Positions 53,946 through 62,723 are shown, numbered from the stretch's first letter. The stretch: DNA of 64,000 bases from Ignavibacteriales bacterium (GCA_016707115.1 JADJIH010000001.1:310001-374000); one strand, 5' to 3'. The notes: generated by a model not told the origin, from the letters alone. Made by a program: numbers and translations.

Positions 53946-54567
53946 ATGAAAATATATTTAATTAAACGATAAATAAATTCTTATTCTAAGACTGGCAGGA
54001 AGCGAAAACAATAAAGAGAGGTGAGATCTAAAATCCTGAGAAAAATTGCATTAGAATAAATTATTTATCTAACGTGCTAAATTAATAATTATGTTATAAG
54101 GGTGTTATTAAAAATCTTGCAATCTATAGGATTTTTTTCGCATTTGCTTGTAAAATCTAATTATTGTTAGAAGAGAACGCTGATGAAATATTCTCTTGAG
54201 TGCAGTTAATTAAAAAAATACGAAAATTTTATTAAAATCAGCAGCAGTTTTATTTGTAAAATAGTAGTGTTATCGTAATGAGCAGGACTATAAAATAATT
54301 AAGAATTTCAATTAATCCGTAAGCATCTATTGTATTAAAGTCTGTTGTTACCGATTTGATATTTCATTGTAATACCTAATACTTACCTTTTAAAAAAATG
54401 CGCTGAATTTTTTGACGGGATCTCAATAATTTTTGAAAGAAAATCTGGAACTTTATCAAAGATGCCGTTATCTCTTTTCGGATTCTCTTCCATTTTCAAA
54501 AGGAGCTTCATTTTTTAATTCAAAGTTAAATACTGTATTAATATATGATTTCTTTCAAAAATATTAA
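53946..54567. other. Gene-poor region between cytochrome and B12 radical SAM genes
   Basis: About 620 bp of AT-rich sequence with no recognisable gene, terminator or repeat. One 42-codon minus-strand frame (54383-54511) is protein-like in composition but has no ribosome binding site. Confidence 0.4.
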
Positions 54568-56049
54568 TTAGCAAAAACCATTTGAAATTTTTTTAAAATG
54601 AAAACCGTAAATGGCAAACAGTATTGCTAATGAAAATAACTGTGGCTTACGGAACAAAGTCCAGAAAAATAGTTTCCAGTAATAAGTTCTTTCTTCACCT
54701 ATTACGCCAAGTTTGAATATAGATCTGAACAATGCAAGAATGTAATTAGGATTAAGATGAAAAACTTTTTTCTTCTTTGGCTCAAAGTCCTTCATAAACC
54801 GCATTACACGTTCATAAAAGAATTTTGGGGTGTAGATTTTTTTTAAGATAGATTTATATCCGTTTGAGAGTATTTCAGAGTCCATCTTCGGAATAAAATT
54901 TATTGTAAAGTCTGTATTGTTACCCGTAAAATCACTTAACATTCTGCCTTCTTCTAGTAGTCTTTTTTCTAGCTTTGTACCTTTAGGTGCGTTAAGCAAT
55001 CCAACCATTGCAGTTACAATACCGCTTTGCTGAATAAAGTTTGTAAGTTCTTCAAATATTAATGGATGATCATTATCAAAACCGACAATAAATCCACCTT
55101 GGACTTCAAGACCAAACTGCTGAATTTTTCTTACACTTGCAATTAAATCGCGATTTGTATTCTGCGGTTTATGACATTCGATAAGACTTTTTTCGTTAGG
55201 AGATTCTATCCCAATAAATACTGCCTCAAATCCTGCCTTAGCCATCTGTAACATAAGTGCTTCATCATCTGCAAGATTGATTGATGCTTCAGTGTTTAGA
55301 TAAAATGGATTTTTTCTTTTCGTCATCCAATCTGTAATTGCAGGCAGAATTTCTTTTTTTAGTTTCACTTTATTTCCGATAAAATTATCATCAACAAAGA
55401 AAACAGGCCCGCGCCAACCCGTAAAATATAGTGCATCTAGTTCTGATATTACTTGTTCTTTTGTTTTTGTACGAGGTTTCCTTCCGTACAGAACAGTAAT
55501 ATCACAAAAGTCACAATCAAAGGGACATCCTCGTGAATACTGAAGGTTCATAGATGTATAATTATTCATTGAGACAAGATCCCAAAGAGGCAGGGGAGTA
55601 GATGTAATATTTGCCCAATCTTCTGAGGTATATATGTGTTTGGGTTTTCCTTCAGCAAGATCTTTTAAAAAAAGCGGAAGCGTAATTTCAGCTTCATTCA
55701 ATACCAGGAAGTCGATATTTGGATAGTACTCAGAACTACTTGTAAATAAAGGTCCGCCGGCTACAATTTTCGCATTCAACTTATTACATCTTCTTATCAC
55801 ATCGTCGGCGGACTCACTTTGAATAGACATTGCACTTATAAAAACCAAATCTGCCCAAAGAATATCATCGTCTATCAACTGATTAGCATTCATATCAATT
55901 AGTTTTTTATTCCAATCTTTGGGCAGCATAGCCGCAACTGTTAAAAGACCTAATGGCGGAAAACTCGCTTTTTTTGATACAAACTTTAATGCGTGTTTAA
56001 AACTCCAGAATGTATCCGGATACATTGGGTAAACCATTAGAATATTCAT
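54568..56049 (-). CDS. B12-binding-domain radical SAM protein
   Basis: The 493-residue product has an N-terminal cobalamin-binding-like domain (about 1-150: LVFISAMSIQ, IVAGGPLFTSSS, LVLNEAE) followed by a radical SAM core with CxxxCxxC in YSRGCPFDCDFCDITVLYG and GGFIVGFDND. The DFCD...LYG...PRxK pattern is shared by a group of B12 radical SAM proteins with a DUF4070-like end. Such enzymes often methylate lipids or other unreactive carbon atoms, but the substrate cannot be told. The C-terminus has hydrophobic helices (FFWTLFRKPQLFSLAILFAIYGFHF). A bipartite promoter-like element lies at 56131-56168. A paralogous fragment lies at 62554-62723. Confidence 0.88.
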   Translation of the reverse strand: MNILMVYPMYPDTFWSFKHALKFVSKKASFPPLGLLTVAAMLPKDWNKKLIDMNANQLIDDDILWADLVFISAMSIQSESADDVIRRCNKLNAKIVAGGPLFTSSSEYYPNIDFLVLNEAEITLPLFLKDLAEGKPKHIYTSEDWANITSTPLPLWDLVSMNNYTSMNLQYSRGCPFDCDFCDITVLYGRKPRTKTKEQVISELDALYFTGWRGPVFFVDDNFIGNKVKLKKEILPAITDWMTKRKNPFYLNTEASINLADDEALMLQMAKAGFEAVFIGIESPNEKSLIECHKPQNTNRDLIASVRKIQQFGLEVQGGFIVGFDNDHPLIFEELTNFIQQSGIVTAMVGLLNAPKGTKLEKRLLEEGRMLSDFTGNNTDFTINFIPKMDSEILSNGYKSILKKIYTPKFFYERVMRFMKDFEPKKKKVFHLNPNYILALFRSIFKLGVIGEERTYYWKLFFWTLFRKPQLFSLAILFAIYGFHFKKISNGFC

Positions 56050-56448
56050 ACTTGGATCCTTGTGCTAATTGGAGTTCTTTTTTCTTTTTTGATTTTTATC
56101 TGATTATAGTATCAACTATTGGTAACAAAAATCCTATCAATCTTCAGGATGAAAAAAGAACTAGATCTTTAGGACGAGGAATTGAACAGATTTAGCTTTA
56201 CTCTTTGTATGATGAGGCTTTGTGATTAAAGTTTTTAAAGCCTCAGAAAGTTGAGAGTAGGTTGAAACTTATATATTTGTATTAAATGATGATTTCCCAT
56301 GTTGTCGTTTAAATATTTTTTAAGATTCCAGTTATATAAAGATATGGGCACTCCCCGGTTTACCTTGTGCCCATCATACCATTTTGAAGATTAGTACCAT
56401 TTTTTTATTGTAAATCCCTTTATTGAAGATTTACATTAAAACTTTATA
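56050..56448. other. Gap upstream of the B12 radical SAM gene
   Basis: The gap holds the promoter-like element listed separately (56131-56168), a stem gaggcttt (56214-56221) with aaagcctc (56237-56244), and a stem atgggcac (56344-56351) with gtgcccat (56367-56374). The last lies about 75 bp after the OmpA lipoprotein stop (minus strand) and could be its terminator, though no T tract follows. No gene is apparent. Confidence 0.45.
56131..56168 (-). promoter_or_regulatory. Repeated bipartite promoter-like element, copy 1
   Basis: On the minus strand it reads atctagttctttttt-catcc, then atagg-type box GATAGGAT (56138-56131). This is the same arrangement as in copies 3 and 4: CTTTTTTCATYC, then 18 nt counted from CAT to the end of an ATAGRAT-type box. 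The box is 82 bp before the start of the B12 radical SAM gene. Confidence 0.5.
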
Positions 56449-57117
56449 TTACAATTCGCCTCTTTCTGCTGCTGCTTTAAGATCTTCATTTGCAAAAATT
56501 GCGATCTCAACTCTTCTGTTTAATTTCTTTCCATAATCGGTATCATTTGATTCTACAGGTTCATTTTCACCCAATCCAACAACTGAAAGTCTAGAGGAGC
56601 TAATTCCTTGCATCATTGCGTAATCCGAAACAGACTTAGCCCTGCTTTCTGATAATGATTGATTGTATTGATCTGAACCGTCGGAATCTGTATGTCCTGC
56701 TATTAAAATATTTGAATCGGGATATTTTTTAAGAATGTCAGCAAGTTTGTAAATATTTTTTTTAGCTTCAGGCTGAAGTGTTGAAGAGTCGAATCCAAAT
56801 AATATTCCGGAATCAAAAGTAAGTTTTATACCTTCGCCAACTCTTTCTACATTTACACCATCAATTTCATTTTCCATTTCTTCGGCCTGCTTATCCATGT
56901 GATTACCAATTAAGACACCTGCAGTGCCACCAACGGCTGCGCCTATAATAGCGCCCATAGCTGTATTGCCTAGTTGATTCCCGATTACTCCTCCAACTAC
57001 ACCCCCACTTACTCCTCCTATCACTCCGCCTTTGACTGTATTACTTGCACCGCAGCCATAGAAAAGAACAAATACTGCTAATGATGAAAGCAAAAAAATT
57101 GCTTTAATATTTTTCAT
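56449..57117 (-). CDS. OmpA-like lipoprotein with glycine zipper
   Basis: The 222-residue product has a lipoprotein signal (VLFYGC, Cys22), a glycine-zipper region (GGVIGGVSGGVVGGVIGNQ, GAIIGAAVGGTAGVLIGNH) and a C-terminal OmpA peptidoglycan-binding domain (FGFDSSTLQPEAKKNIYKLA, ILIAGHTDSDGSDQYNQSLS, SESRAKSV, LNRRVEIAI). It should link the outer membrane to the cell wall. This YiaD-like layout is common in Bacteroidota. It is 45 bp after the beta-barrel gene on the same strand and is the last gene of the run that begins at the DUF4382 gene. Confidence 0.9.
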   Translation of the reverse strand: MKNIKAIFLLSSLAVFVLFYGCGASNTVKGGVIGGVSGGVVGGVIGNQLGNTAMGAIIGAAVGGTAGVLIGNHMDKQAEEMENEIDGVNVERVGEGIKLTFDSGILFGFDSSTLQPEAKKNIYKLADILKKYPDSNILIAGHTDSDGSDQYNQSLSESRAKSVSDYAMMQGISSSRLSVVGLGENEPVESNDTDYGKKLNRRVEIAIFANEDLKAAAERGEL

Positions 57118-57161
57118 TTTAATTCTCCAAATACTTTTTTTAACACTTAAATTATTCTCTC

Positions 57162-57665
57162 CTATTGAAAGAAATATCTTATACCAAGTCCTGCATCGAT
57201 TCCAAATCCGGTTTCTGGGGTAACCTGAAATACCGGTACTAATTCTAAAAATACATCTATAGGTGTATTGTGTGGGAACCAGGCAATTCCGAAAACTCCT
57301 CTTATACCAAATGAATCGTCATATCCACCGCCGCTGTTGAATCTTCCACCGATACCATAGTAAAGCGGAAATCTTTCTGTTGAACTTATCGCATTGAAAG
57401 CATGCCATAGATAATCCATATGAAAATGAACACGACCTTCTTCATTGTAATTGCCCTTGTATTTAATTCTATCGCCTCCCAAGCCTAAACCAAGACCGAA
57501 ATCAAAAGCATTAATTTTTGAAGTCCAGAGTTTTGCACTCAAACCGGTTGGTTCTCCTAAAACAATTCCGAGTCCGAAACCGTGGTCTTGGGCTTCAACT
57601 GGTTTTGTAAGAATTATCATCAAAAACAAAACGATACTGCCGATTAAAAAATTTTTCATAACCAT
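57162..57665 (-). CDS. Small outer-membrane beta-barrel protein (DUF3996-like)
   Basis: The 167-residue product has a signal peptide (LIGSIVLFLMIILTKPVEAQ) and alternating aromatic/glycine strands (FGLGIVLGEPTGLSAKLW, FDFGLGLGLGGDRIKY, FPLYYGIGGRFNSGGGY, GIRGVFGIAWFP, ending GIRYFF). This is an eight-stranded-type small barrel, like the DUF3996 group. Function is unknown. A ribosome binding site (aaagga) lies before two possible starts, ATG 57665 and ATG 57659. The gene is 21 bp after DUF4382 and before the OmpA lipoprotein gene, in one probable operon. Confidence 0.75.
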   Translation of the reverse strand: MVMKNFLIGSIVLFLMIILTKPVEAQDHGFGLGIVLGEPTGLSAKLWTSKINAFDFGLGLGLGGDRIKYKGNYNEEGRVHFHMDYLWHAFNAISSTERFPLYYGIGGRFNSGGGYDDSFGIRGVFGIAWFPHNTPIDVFLELVPVFQVTPETGFGIDAGLGIRYFFQ

Positions 57666-57686
57666 AATTCCTTTATTAATTTTATT

Positions 57687-58499
57687 TTATTTTTCACTTA
57701 ATGTGATTATTCCTAGATCCGTATTATTGTTTGCAACTACAACCACATTTGTAATTGTCGTATCATTATAAGCAGGGTTTGCTGAGTATACTTCTACTCT
57801 GTATGTCTGCTGTAACAAGGCCATTAACTTAAATGAACCTGTAAATGGTTCTGCGATAGTGGCAGAAGTATCAATGCCGCTTATTGCGTAAACATAACCT
57901 GCAGCACTTAAGGGATTAATCTTACCAGAAATAGTTCCAGAGATTACTAATGGAACGACTCTAATAACAGGTTTTAGTTTATACTGTCCGTTTCCAGTTA
58001 GTACTATTGATCGTTCAGCGTCAAAATCAAGAATTAAATCGTAAAGAAGTCCCGATTCAATTACGAATGAATGATTTAATTTGATACCTGTTTGTTCTCC
58101 ACTTGGAATTTCAAGGGGATAGGTAACTCCATTAATAACTACATTACTGCCTGTGCCTATTATTAATCTTATCTGAGAATAAGTGCCAGCATCAAGGGAA
58201 TTATTACCAAGAATAGCACTTGCACCATTTCTCAATCTAAGTAAATCATAAGTTGCGGTATTATTATTAATTATAAACCAGCCGCTTGTTGAATCTGATT
58301 CAGCTTTATGTACCTCAACTCTTGTAACAACTATATTTACCTGGTCGTAACCTGCCGGGGAATCAACCATTGTTATCTTAAGTTGTCCCTGCCCATTTTC
58401 CGGAGAAGTTGAATCCGAACAACTAAAAATGAATATGGCTGCTGCAAAAAAGCTTAAGAACACAGCTAAACGAATAAACTTTTCTTTTATATGAATCAT
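57687..58499 (-). CDS. DUF4382 lipoprotein
   Basis: The 270-residue product has a lipoprotein signal (IFIFSC, Cys27) and a DUF4382 domain (GQLKITMVDSPAGYDQVNIVVTRV read as LKITMVDSPAGYDQV and NIVVTRVEVH; then TYDLLRLRNGASAIL, LDAGTYSQIRLIIG, ELILDFDAERSIV-type LILDFDAERS), followed by a small carboxypeptidase-regulatory-like domain (VYAISGIDTSATIAEP, YRVEVYSANPAY). It should sit in the outer membrane or periplasm. Its role is unknown. It starts the DUF4382-barrel-OmpA operon and has a bipartite promoter-like element upstream (58626-58671). Confidence 0.85.
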   Translation of the reverse strand: MIHIKEKFIRLAVFLSFFAAAIFIFSCSDSTSPENGQGQLKITMVDSPAGYDQVNIVVTRVEVHKAESDSTSGWFIINNNTATYDLLRLRNGASAILGNNSLDAGTYSQIRLIIGTGSNVVINGVTYPLEIPSGEQTGIKLNHSFVIESGLLYDLILDFDAERSIVLTGNGQYKLKPVIRVVPLVISGTISGKINPLSAAGYVYAISGIDTSATIAEPFTGSFKLMALLQQTYRVEVYSANPAYNDTTITNVVVVANNNTDLGIITLSEK

Positions 58500-58625
58500 T
58501 GTAAATAATCCTTTTAATAATTATTTTTTTCACAAACTCTGTACAACCTTAAATATCGTGCTCGTATTAAATCTTATCTATACAATCACTTTTTGAATAC
58601 ACTGTAAACTATCAGATGTTGAAGG

Positions 58626-58671
58626 CCTTATCAATCAGGCTTAGGGATGAAAAAAGGGTTAATCCTATTGG
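58626..58671 (-). promoter_or_regulatory. Repeated bipartite promoter-like element, copy 2
   Basis: On the minus strand it reads ccaataggattaaccc-ttttttcatcc (58671-58645), almost identical to copy 3, followed by gattGATAAGG (box at 58633-58626). The spacer is about 3 nt longer than in the other copies. It lies about 130-170 bp before the DUF4382 start. Confidence 0.5.
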
Positions 58672-58765
58672 CTGAGAATAGAATTGTATAATACCAAATA
58701 TGTTTTGCTACACGAAAGTAATTTTATTTTTTAATGAAATACATCTGCGCATTTCTTTAAAAAAA

Positions 58766-58787
58766 AGGGTGTCTCGAAAGACACCCT
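58766..58787 (-). terminator. Terminator of the OmpA/TSP3 gene
   Basis: A 9-bp stem (agggtgtct at 58766-58774, agacaccct at 58779-58787) with a 4-nt loop has a T tract on its minus-strand downstream side (a plus-strand A tract at 58759-58766). It ends the gene whose stop is at 58806. Confidence 0.88.
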
Positions 58788-58805
58788 GGTTAAATTAAGA
58801 TCAAA

Positions 58806-60434
58806 TTACTTTATTCGTTTGAACTCAATTCTTCTATTTAGTCTCATGTTATCTTCAGTATCGTTCGCAACTCTTGGATGTTCTTCACCATATCCAACAG
58901 AAGTTATTCTATCAGAAGGGATTCCTTTAGCAACAAGCCATGCTTTAACAGCATCAGATCTTCTCTGAGAAAGTTTCTGATTATATGCGTTGCTTCCGAC
59001 ATTATCTGTGTGACCACTAATCTCCACAACAATATCTTTGTGCATCTGTAATGTTTTAAGAGCACCCATCAGAACCTTATCTGATTCAGGTGATATTTCG
59101 GATTTATTGAAGGCAAATGTAATTCCATCAAGAACGATAGGGACATTTAATTTTACTATATCATCTGAAGGATCAAGTGGATCTGTACCACGCTTAACTT
59201 CAACACCATCACCTATAGTTCCACCGTCAGTATCCCAATTTGTTGGATCGGTTTTGTGAGTCTTAACTTCTGCGTAGTCAGTTAATTCATCACCATCTGT
59301 ATCAGCTTTTAGAGGATCAGTCTTAAAAAGTTTTGTTATAATTGAGGTTCCTACAACTTTTAGCTCAACATTAATTCCGTTAACTTCGTCACCATCTGTC
59401 AAACCTTCACCATCTGTATCTGCTTTAAGTGGATTGGTTTTGTATTTAAGAACTTCATCACCGTCAGTTAATTTATCACCATCAGTATCAGTTTTTAATG
59501 GATCAGTTTTATATTTTGTAACTTCATCACCATCTTTCAAACCATCACTATCTGTATCAGCAATAAGCGGATTGGTTTTATTAACTTTTACTTCTTGATA
59601 GTCATTTAATCCATCAAGATCGGTATCAGTTTGCAATGGATTTGTTTTATAAGTCAGATATTCTTCACCATCATTTAAACCGTCACCATCCGTATCCGGA
59701 TTATTAGGATCAGTTCCAATTTCTTTTTCTAAACATTTACCAAGTCCATCATTATCTTTATCGGATTTACAATTTTCACCTGTAAAGGTTAAACCTAATG
59801 AAGCATTATAGTAGGAATCCCAAAGATCTTCATCTGAATTTGTTCTGTAACCATCTAAATCATAGGTGGAAGAAATTGCTCCGCCTATTCCAAAATCTAA
59901 AAGTACTCTTTCACCAAGGGCAATTTCCATTCCGATACCAGCAGGAACTATTGCAACCCAACCATCTGGTTCAGTAGCAACTCCGCCAACATTTGTAGGT
60001 TTTGTATCAACACTAAAGTTCATGATTCCACCACCAATAAAAAAGTATGGGTTTATTCCTTTCATATCAAATGGACTCATTCTAAATCTCAAAGTAATAG
60101 GGATGATTGTTGACTCATACTCACCGTAGGTTGTTACATTTGGATCATCAAAATAAGCTAGACCGGCATACTTTCCGTAGCCAGCATTTATTGAAATTTC
60201 TAAAGCGTTGTTTAATTCAACTGCAAAGTATCCTTCAGCTAGATAGGAAGTTTTGAACCAGTCGAAAGATGTGTTATCATTTCCACTGAATCCCAAATTT
60301 GCAAATTCGTTTTCCGGGAATAATATACTTCCTCGGACACCAAACTTTGTTCCCCAATCTTTAAATTGTGCTATATTGGGCTGACTCATTGCAGCCAAAC
60401 CAATTATTACAAGCACGTAAATTAATTTTTTCAT
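58806..60434 (-). CDS. Outer-membrane protein with TSP type-3 repeats and OmpA domain
   Basis: The 542-residue product has a signal peptide (1-22), an N-terminal outer-membrane beta-barrel (about 25-215), a chain of thrombospondin type-3-like calcium-binding repeats (CKSDKDNDGLGKCLEKEIGT, then repeated DPNNPDTDGDGLNDGEEY-like units to about 420) and a C-terminal OmpA domain (VEISGHTDNVGSNAYNQKLS, VGYGEEHPRVANDTEDN). It should span the outer membrane and bind peptidoglycan. This fusion is common in Bacteroidota. The run of DTDGDGL-like repeats is easily misassembled, but the frame is intact here. It follows a small membrane protein gene at 60548-60703. Confidence 0.9.
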   Translation of the reverse strand: MKKLIYVLVIIGLAAMSQPNIAQFKDWGTKFGVRGSILFPENEFANLGFSGNDNTSFDWFKTSYLAEGYFAVELNNALEISINAGYGKYAGLAYFDDPNVTTYGEYESTIIPITLRFRMSPFDMKGINPYFFIGGGIMNFSVDTKPTNVGGVATEPDGWVAIVPAGIGMEIALGERVLLDFGIGGAISSTYDLDGYRTNSDEDLWDSYYNASLGLTFTGENCKSDKDNDGLGKCLEKEIGTDPNNPDTDGDGLNDGEEYLTYKTNPLQTDTDLDGLNDYQEVKVNKTNPLIADTDSDGLKDGDEVTKYKTDPLKTDTDGDKLTDGDEVLKYKTNPLKADTDGEGLTDGDEVNGINVELKVVGTSIITKLFKTDPLKADTDGDELTDYAEVKTHKTDPTNWDTDGGTIGDGVEVKRGTDPLDPSDDIVKLNVPIVLDGITFAFNKSEISPESDKVLMGALKTLQMHKDIVVEISGHTDNVGSNAYNQKLSQRRSDAVKAWLVAKGIPSDRITSVGYGEEHPRVANDTEDNMRLNRRIEFKRIK

Positions 60435-60547
60435 TTTTTCCTCGTTTTGTTAATTAAATTGTTTACTGGGTATTCACTTTTTAATAAAGTGGTTATTCTG
60501 AATTTCTTTTTAACTGCATTCTTAATTGTTTTCATTTTGAGCTTCAA

Positions 60548-60703
60548 TTATGAGTGAAGTATGCGTCGTTCACTTATAATGTTTACAAAAATCATTGCAA
60601 TAGCTATTACAGGAAGGATATAAATGATTCCACCGAATGTATAGGAAGCAAATAATCCAAGTACCCATAAAACTATTAGGTCAACTGCAATCGTGTAAAA
60701 CAT
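60548..60703 (-). CDS. Small lmo0937-family membrane protein
   Basis: The 51-residue product from ATG 60703 (54 from ATG 60712) reads MFYTIAVDLIVLWVLGLFAS, YTFGGIIYILPVIAIAMIF, VNIISERRILHS. Two membrane helices separated by a YTxGGxIxxL turn are the signature of the lmo0937/DUF5670 family (about 50 residues, often in stress-response settings in Bacteroidota). It is too short for ordinary gene calling. A bipartite promoter-like element lies 59 bp upstream (60771-60813). It may be co-transcribed with the OmpA/TSP3 gene, 114 bp downstream on the same strand. Confidence 0.75.
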   Translation of the reverse strand: MFYTIAVDLIVLWVLGLFASYTFGGIIYILPVIAIAMIFVNIISERRILHS

Positions 60704-60770
60704 TCTGAACATCCATTCCGTGTAATTTCAAGTATTAATCTTATGCTAAGGTATGGAAGTAATTATGGGA

Positions 60771-60813
60771 ATTCTATAAAGCAAAGGAATGAAAAAAGAA
60801 TTAATCCTATTGG
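60771..60813 (-). promoter_or_regulatory. Repeated bipartite promoter-like element, copy 3
   Basis: On the minus strand it reads ccaataggattaattc-ttttttcattcc (60813-60786), then tttgctt and TATAGAAT (60778-60771). The first part is nearly identical to copy 2 and the box is identical to that of copy 4. It lies 59 bp before ATG 60712 of the lmo0937-like gene. Confidence 0.6.
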
Positions 60814-60903
60814 GTGATAAAGGATTTCTGAAAATTGAGTGCCGATTATTGATCGCAGTCCATTTATAAACTACGCGTTCAAGATTATCACAAATCAGGT
60901 TTA

Positions 60904-62331
60904 CTAGTTTTCTAATAGCGGCAATTCTAAGACTACCTTTGTTCCTTTTCCTGGAATGAATTTTATTTTTCCACCTAGCTGAGTGACCATTAAATTTACG
61001 ATATGTAGACCTAAGCTTTCAATTTTTGTTATATCAAAATCATCTGGTAACCCAATTCCATTATCCTCAACTTTAAGTAAAACATTTGAACCTACTCTTT
61101 TCAATTCAACGTTAATTATTCCATTTTCAGATTCCGGGAATGCATATTTTATGGAGTTGGATAATAGTTCAACAAGAATCATCCCTATAGTAGCGGCATT
61201 TTTCGTAGAAACAGTAATTTCATCTATGTCCTTATTTATCGAAATACTTTTTGTAAAACTTAGCATTGATTCAATTACTTTATTGCAATATGTTTTTAGC
61301 TGAACTTCATAATATGAATTTGTTTCATGTAATAGAGAATACAAATCTGATATTGACTGAACTCTTAAGGTTAATTCCTCAAGAATATTTTTAGTTTCAG
61401 TTGATTTACTAACACTTGCTCTAAGCTGAATCAAATTTGTAATCATGTTAAAACTGTTTTTTGTTCTGTGTTGTATTTCTTTTATGAGGTCTCTTTTTTT
61501 ATTTATAACCATATTAAGCGATTTTTCATGTTTAATTCGTGTTGTTATATCACGGATATTGCATTGAATAACTCTCTCTGTATCAACCAAATAAACATTA
61601 CTAATAAATTCCACCTGGATTTTTTGTCCATCTTTAGTTTCGAGCGGTAGATTATCGTATCGTACATAATCTTTATCCTGTAATGCTTTATATAGTTGTT
61701 TTGAATAATCAATATTCTTAAAAGCACTAATATCCCAGATATGTTTATTAAGAAACTCTTCTTTAGTATAATCTAACATTGCAATTAAATAAGGATTAAC
61801 ATCGACTATCATCCCATTATCTGCATTAAGAATTAAAATTCCATCTTTGGCCGATTCAAAAAGTCTGCGATACCTTTTTTCAAAAATTTCTAATTTTTTC
61901 TCATCAAGTTCAATTTCTATTTTTTGATTCTTTAGGTTCTGATATGCTTCATGCAATCTGAACGCCATTTTAATAGATGCATCAAGAACTGTGATACTTG
62001 AATCTTTAACCACATACCCGTAGAAAGTTATATTTTCAGTTTTTTCAACTACTTCACGTTCAGTATGGCTTGATAGAAAAATAAGCGGTATATCTTGATC
62101 GCTAAGTATTAGTTTAGCTATCTCAGTGCCATCTAATTTTTCACCAAGATTTATATCCATTAGGATCAGATCAATAATATTTGAATTGTCGTTAGCTGTT
62201 TCTATAGCTTTTTGCCCATTTAATACATGGATAACATTATATCCATACTTTTTCAACTTGATCGTTTCAACAACTGCAATCATTGCGTCATCTTCAACGA
62301 GTAGAATAGTTTTCGGTTTCTTATTGTCCAT
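60904..62331 (-). CDS. Receiver-PAS-HisKA_2 histidine kinase
   Basis: The product (475 residues from ATG 62331) has an N-terminal receiver (TILLVEDDAMIAVVE, Asp in DLILMDINLGE), a linker coiled coil, a PAS domain (FESAKDGILILNADNGMIVD, CNIRDITTRIKHEKSLNMVI-type end read as CNIRDITTRIKHEKS), then a HisKA_2/HWE-type dimerisation helix (KEIQHRTKNSFNMITNLIQL, phospho-His) and a HATPase domain (ILVELLSNSIKYAFPES, VEDNGIGLP). An in-frame start at 62415 would add a hydrophobic segment (KLIILILFVINLSQ); the start at 62331 is preferred because it begins right before the receiver. The output regulator is not in the window. A promoter-like element lies upstream (62497-62534). Confidence 0.87.
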   Translation of the reverse strand: MDNKKPKTILLVEDDAMIAVVETIKLKKYGYNVIHVLNGQKAIETANDNSNIIDLILMDINLGEKLDGTEIAKLILSDQDIPLIFLSSHTEREVVEKTENITFYGYVVKDSSITVLDASIKMAFRLHEAYQNLKNQKIEIELDEKKLEIFEKRYRRLFESAKDGILILNADNGMIVDVNPYLIAMLDYTKEEFLNKHIWDISAFKNIDYSKQLYKALQDKDYVRYDNLPLETKDGQKIQVEFISNVYLVDTERVIQCNIRDITTRIKHEKSLNMVINKKRDLIKEIQHRTKNSFNMITNLIQLRASVSKSTETKNILEELTLRVQSISDLYSLLHETNSYYEVQLKTYCNKVIESMLSFTKSISINKDIDEITVSTKNAATIGMILVELLSNSIKYAFPESENGIINVELKRVGSNVLLKVEDNGIGLPDDFDITKIESLGLHIVNLMVTQLGGKIKFIPGKGTKVVLELPLLEN

Positions 62332-62496
62332 AATATTTACTTCTTGGCTTAGATTTATTACAAATAGGATTAGAATGATAAGCTTTTGCATATAATGCTG
62401 AGGTTTTGAGAACACTTTGCATTCGCAGCATAATCGTATCTTTCCGATTCTATATCATTTTAAGTTTAATATTAAACTATTAAATGAAATACATAG

Positions 62497-62534
62497 ATTC
62501 TATAATCCAGAAGAATGAAAAGAGTATTAATACT
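62497..62534 (-). promoter_or_regulatory. Repeated bipartite promoter-like element, copy 4
   Basis: On the minus strand it reads agtattaatactc-ttttcattc, then ttctggat and TATAGAAT (62504-62497). The spacing from CAT to the end of the box is 18 nt, as in copies 1 and 3. It is 82 bp before the upstream start (62415) of the kinase gene. Confidence 0.55.
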
Positions 62535-62553
62535 TTATTATTAAAAAAGATGC

Positions 62554-62723
62554 TCAGTAGGTTGGTGTATAGTTAGAACAAGATTTTGAAATATATATTT
62601 GTTTCGTTTTTCCTTCATTCAAATCTCTTAAAAACTGAGGAAGGGTAACTTCAACTTCATCAAAAACAAGATGATCTATGTTCTTATAATATTCATCATT
62701 GCTTGTAAATAAAGATCCGTAAG
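62554..62723 (-). pseudogene. Fragment of a B12 radical SAM gene paralogue
   Basis: The minus-strand frame reads IAYGSLFTSNDEYYKNIDHL, VFDEVEVTLPQFLRDLNEG, KTKQIYISKSCSNYT and ends at a TGA. It aligns without gaps to residues about 98-150 of the B12 radical SAM protein at 54568-56049 (IVAGGPLFTSSSEYYPNIDF, LVLNEAEITLPLFLKDLAEG, KPKHIYTSEDWANIT). There is no start and no catalytic domain, so it is a remnant of a second copy. It lies between the ATPase gene and the kinase gene. Confidence 0.85.

Noticed and set aside
54383..54511. 42-codon minus-strand ORF (NPKRDNGIFDKVPDF-like)
   Set aside because: Composition is protein-like, but there is no ribosome binding site and no recognised relative; kept only as a note.
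59038..59259. Repeat-rich DNA in the OmpA/TSP3 gene as a possible CRISPR or tandem repeat array
   Set aside because: The repeats encode calcium-binding TSP3 units (DTDGDGL-like) in one continuous reading frame; spacers are coding and not unique.
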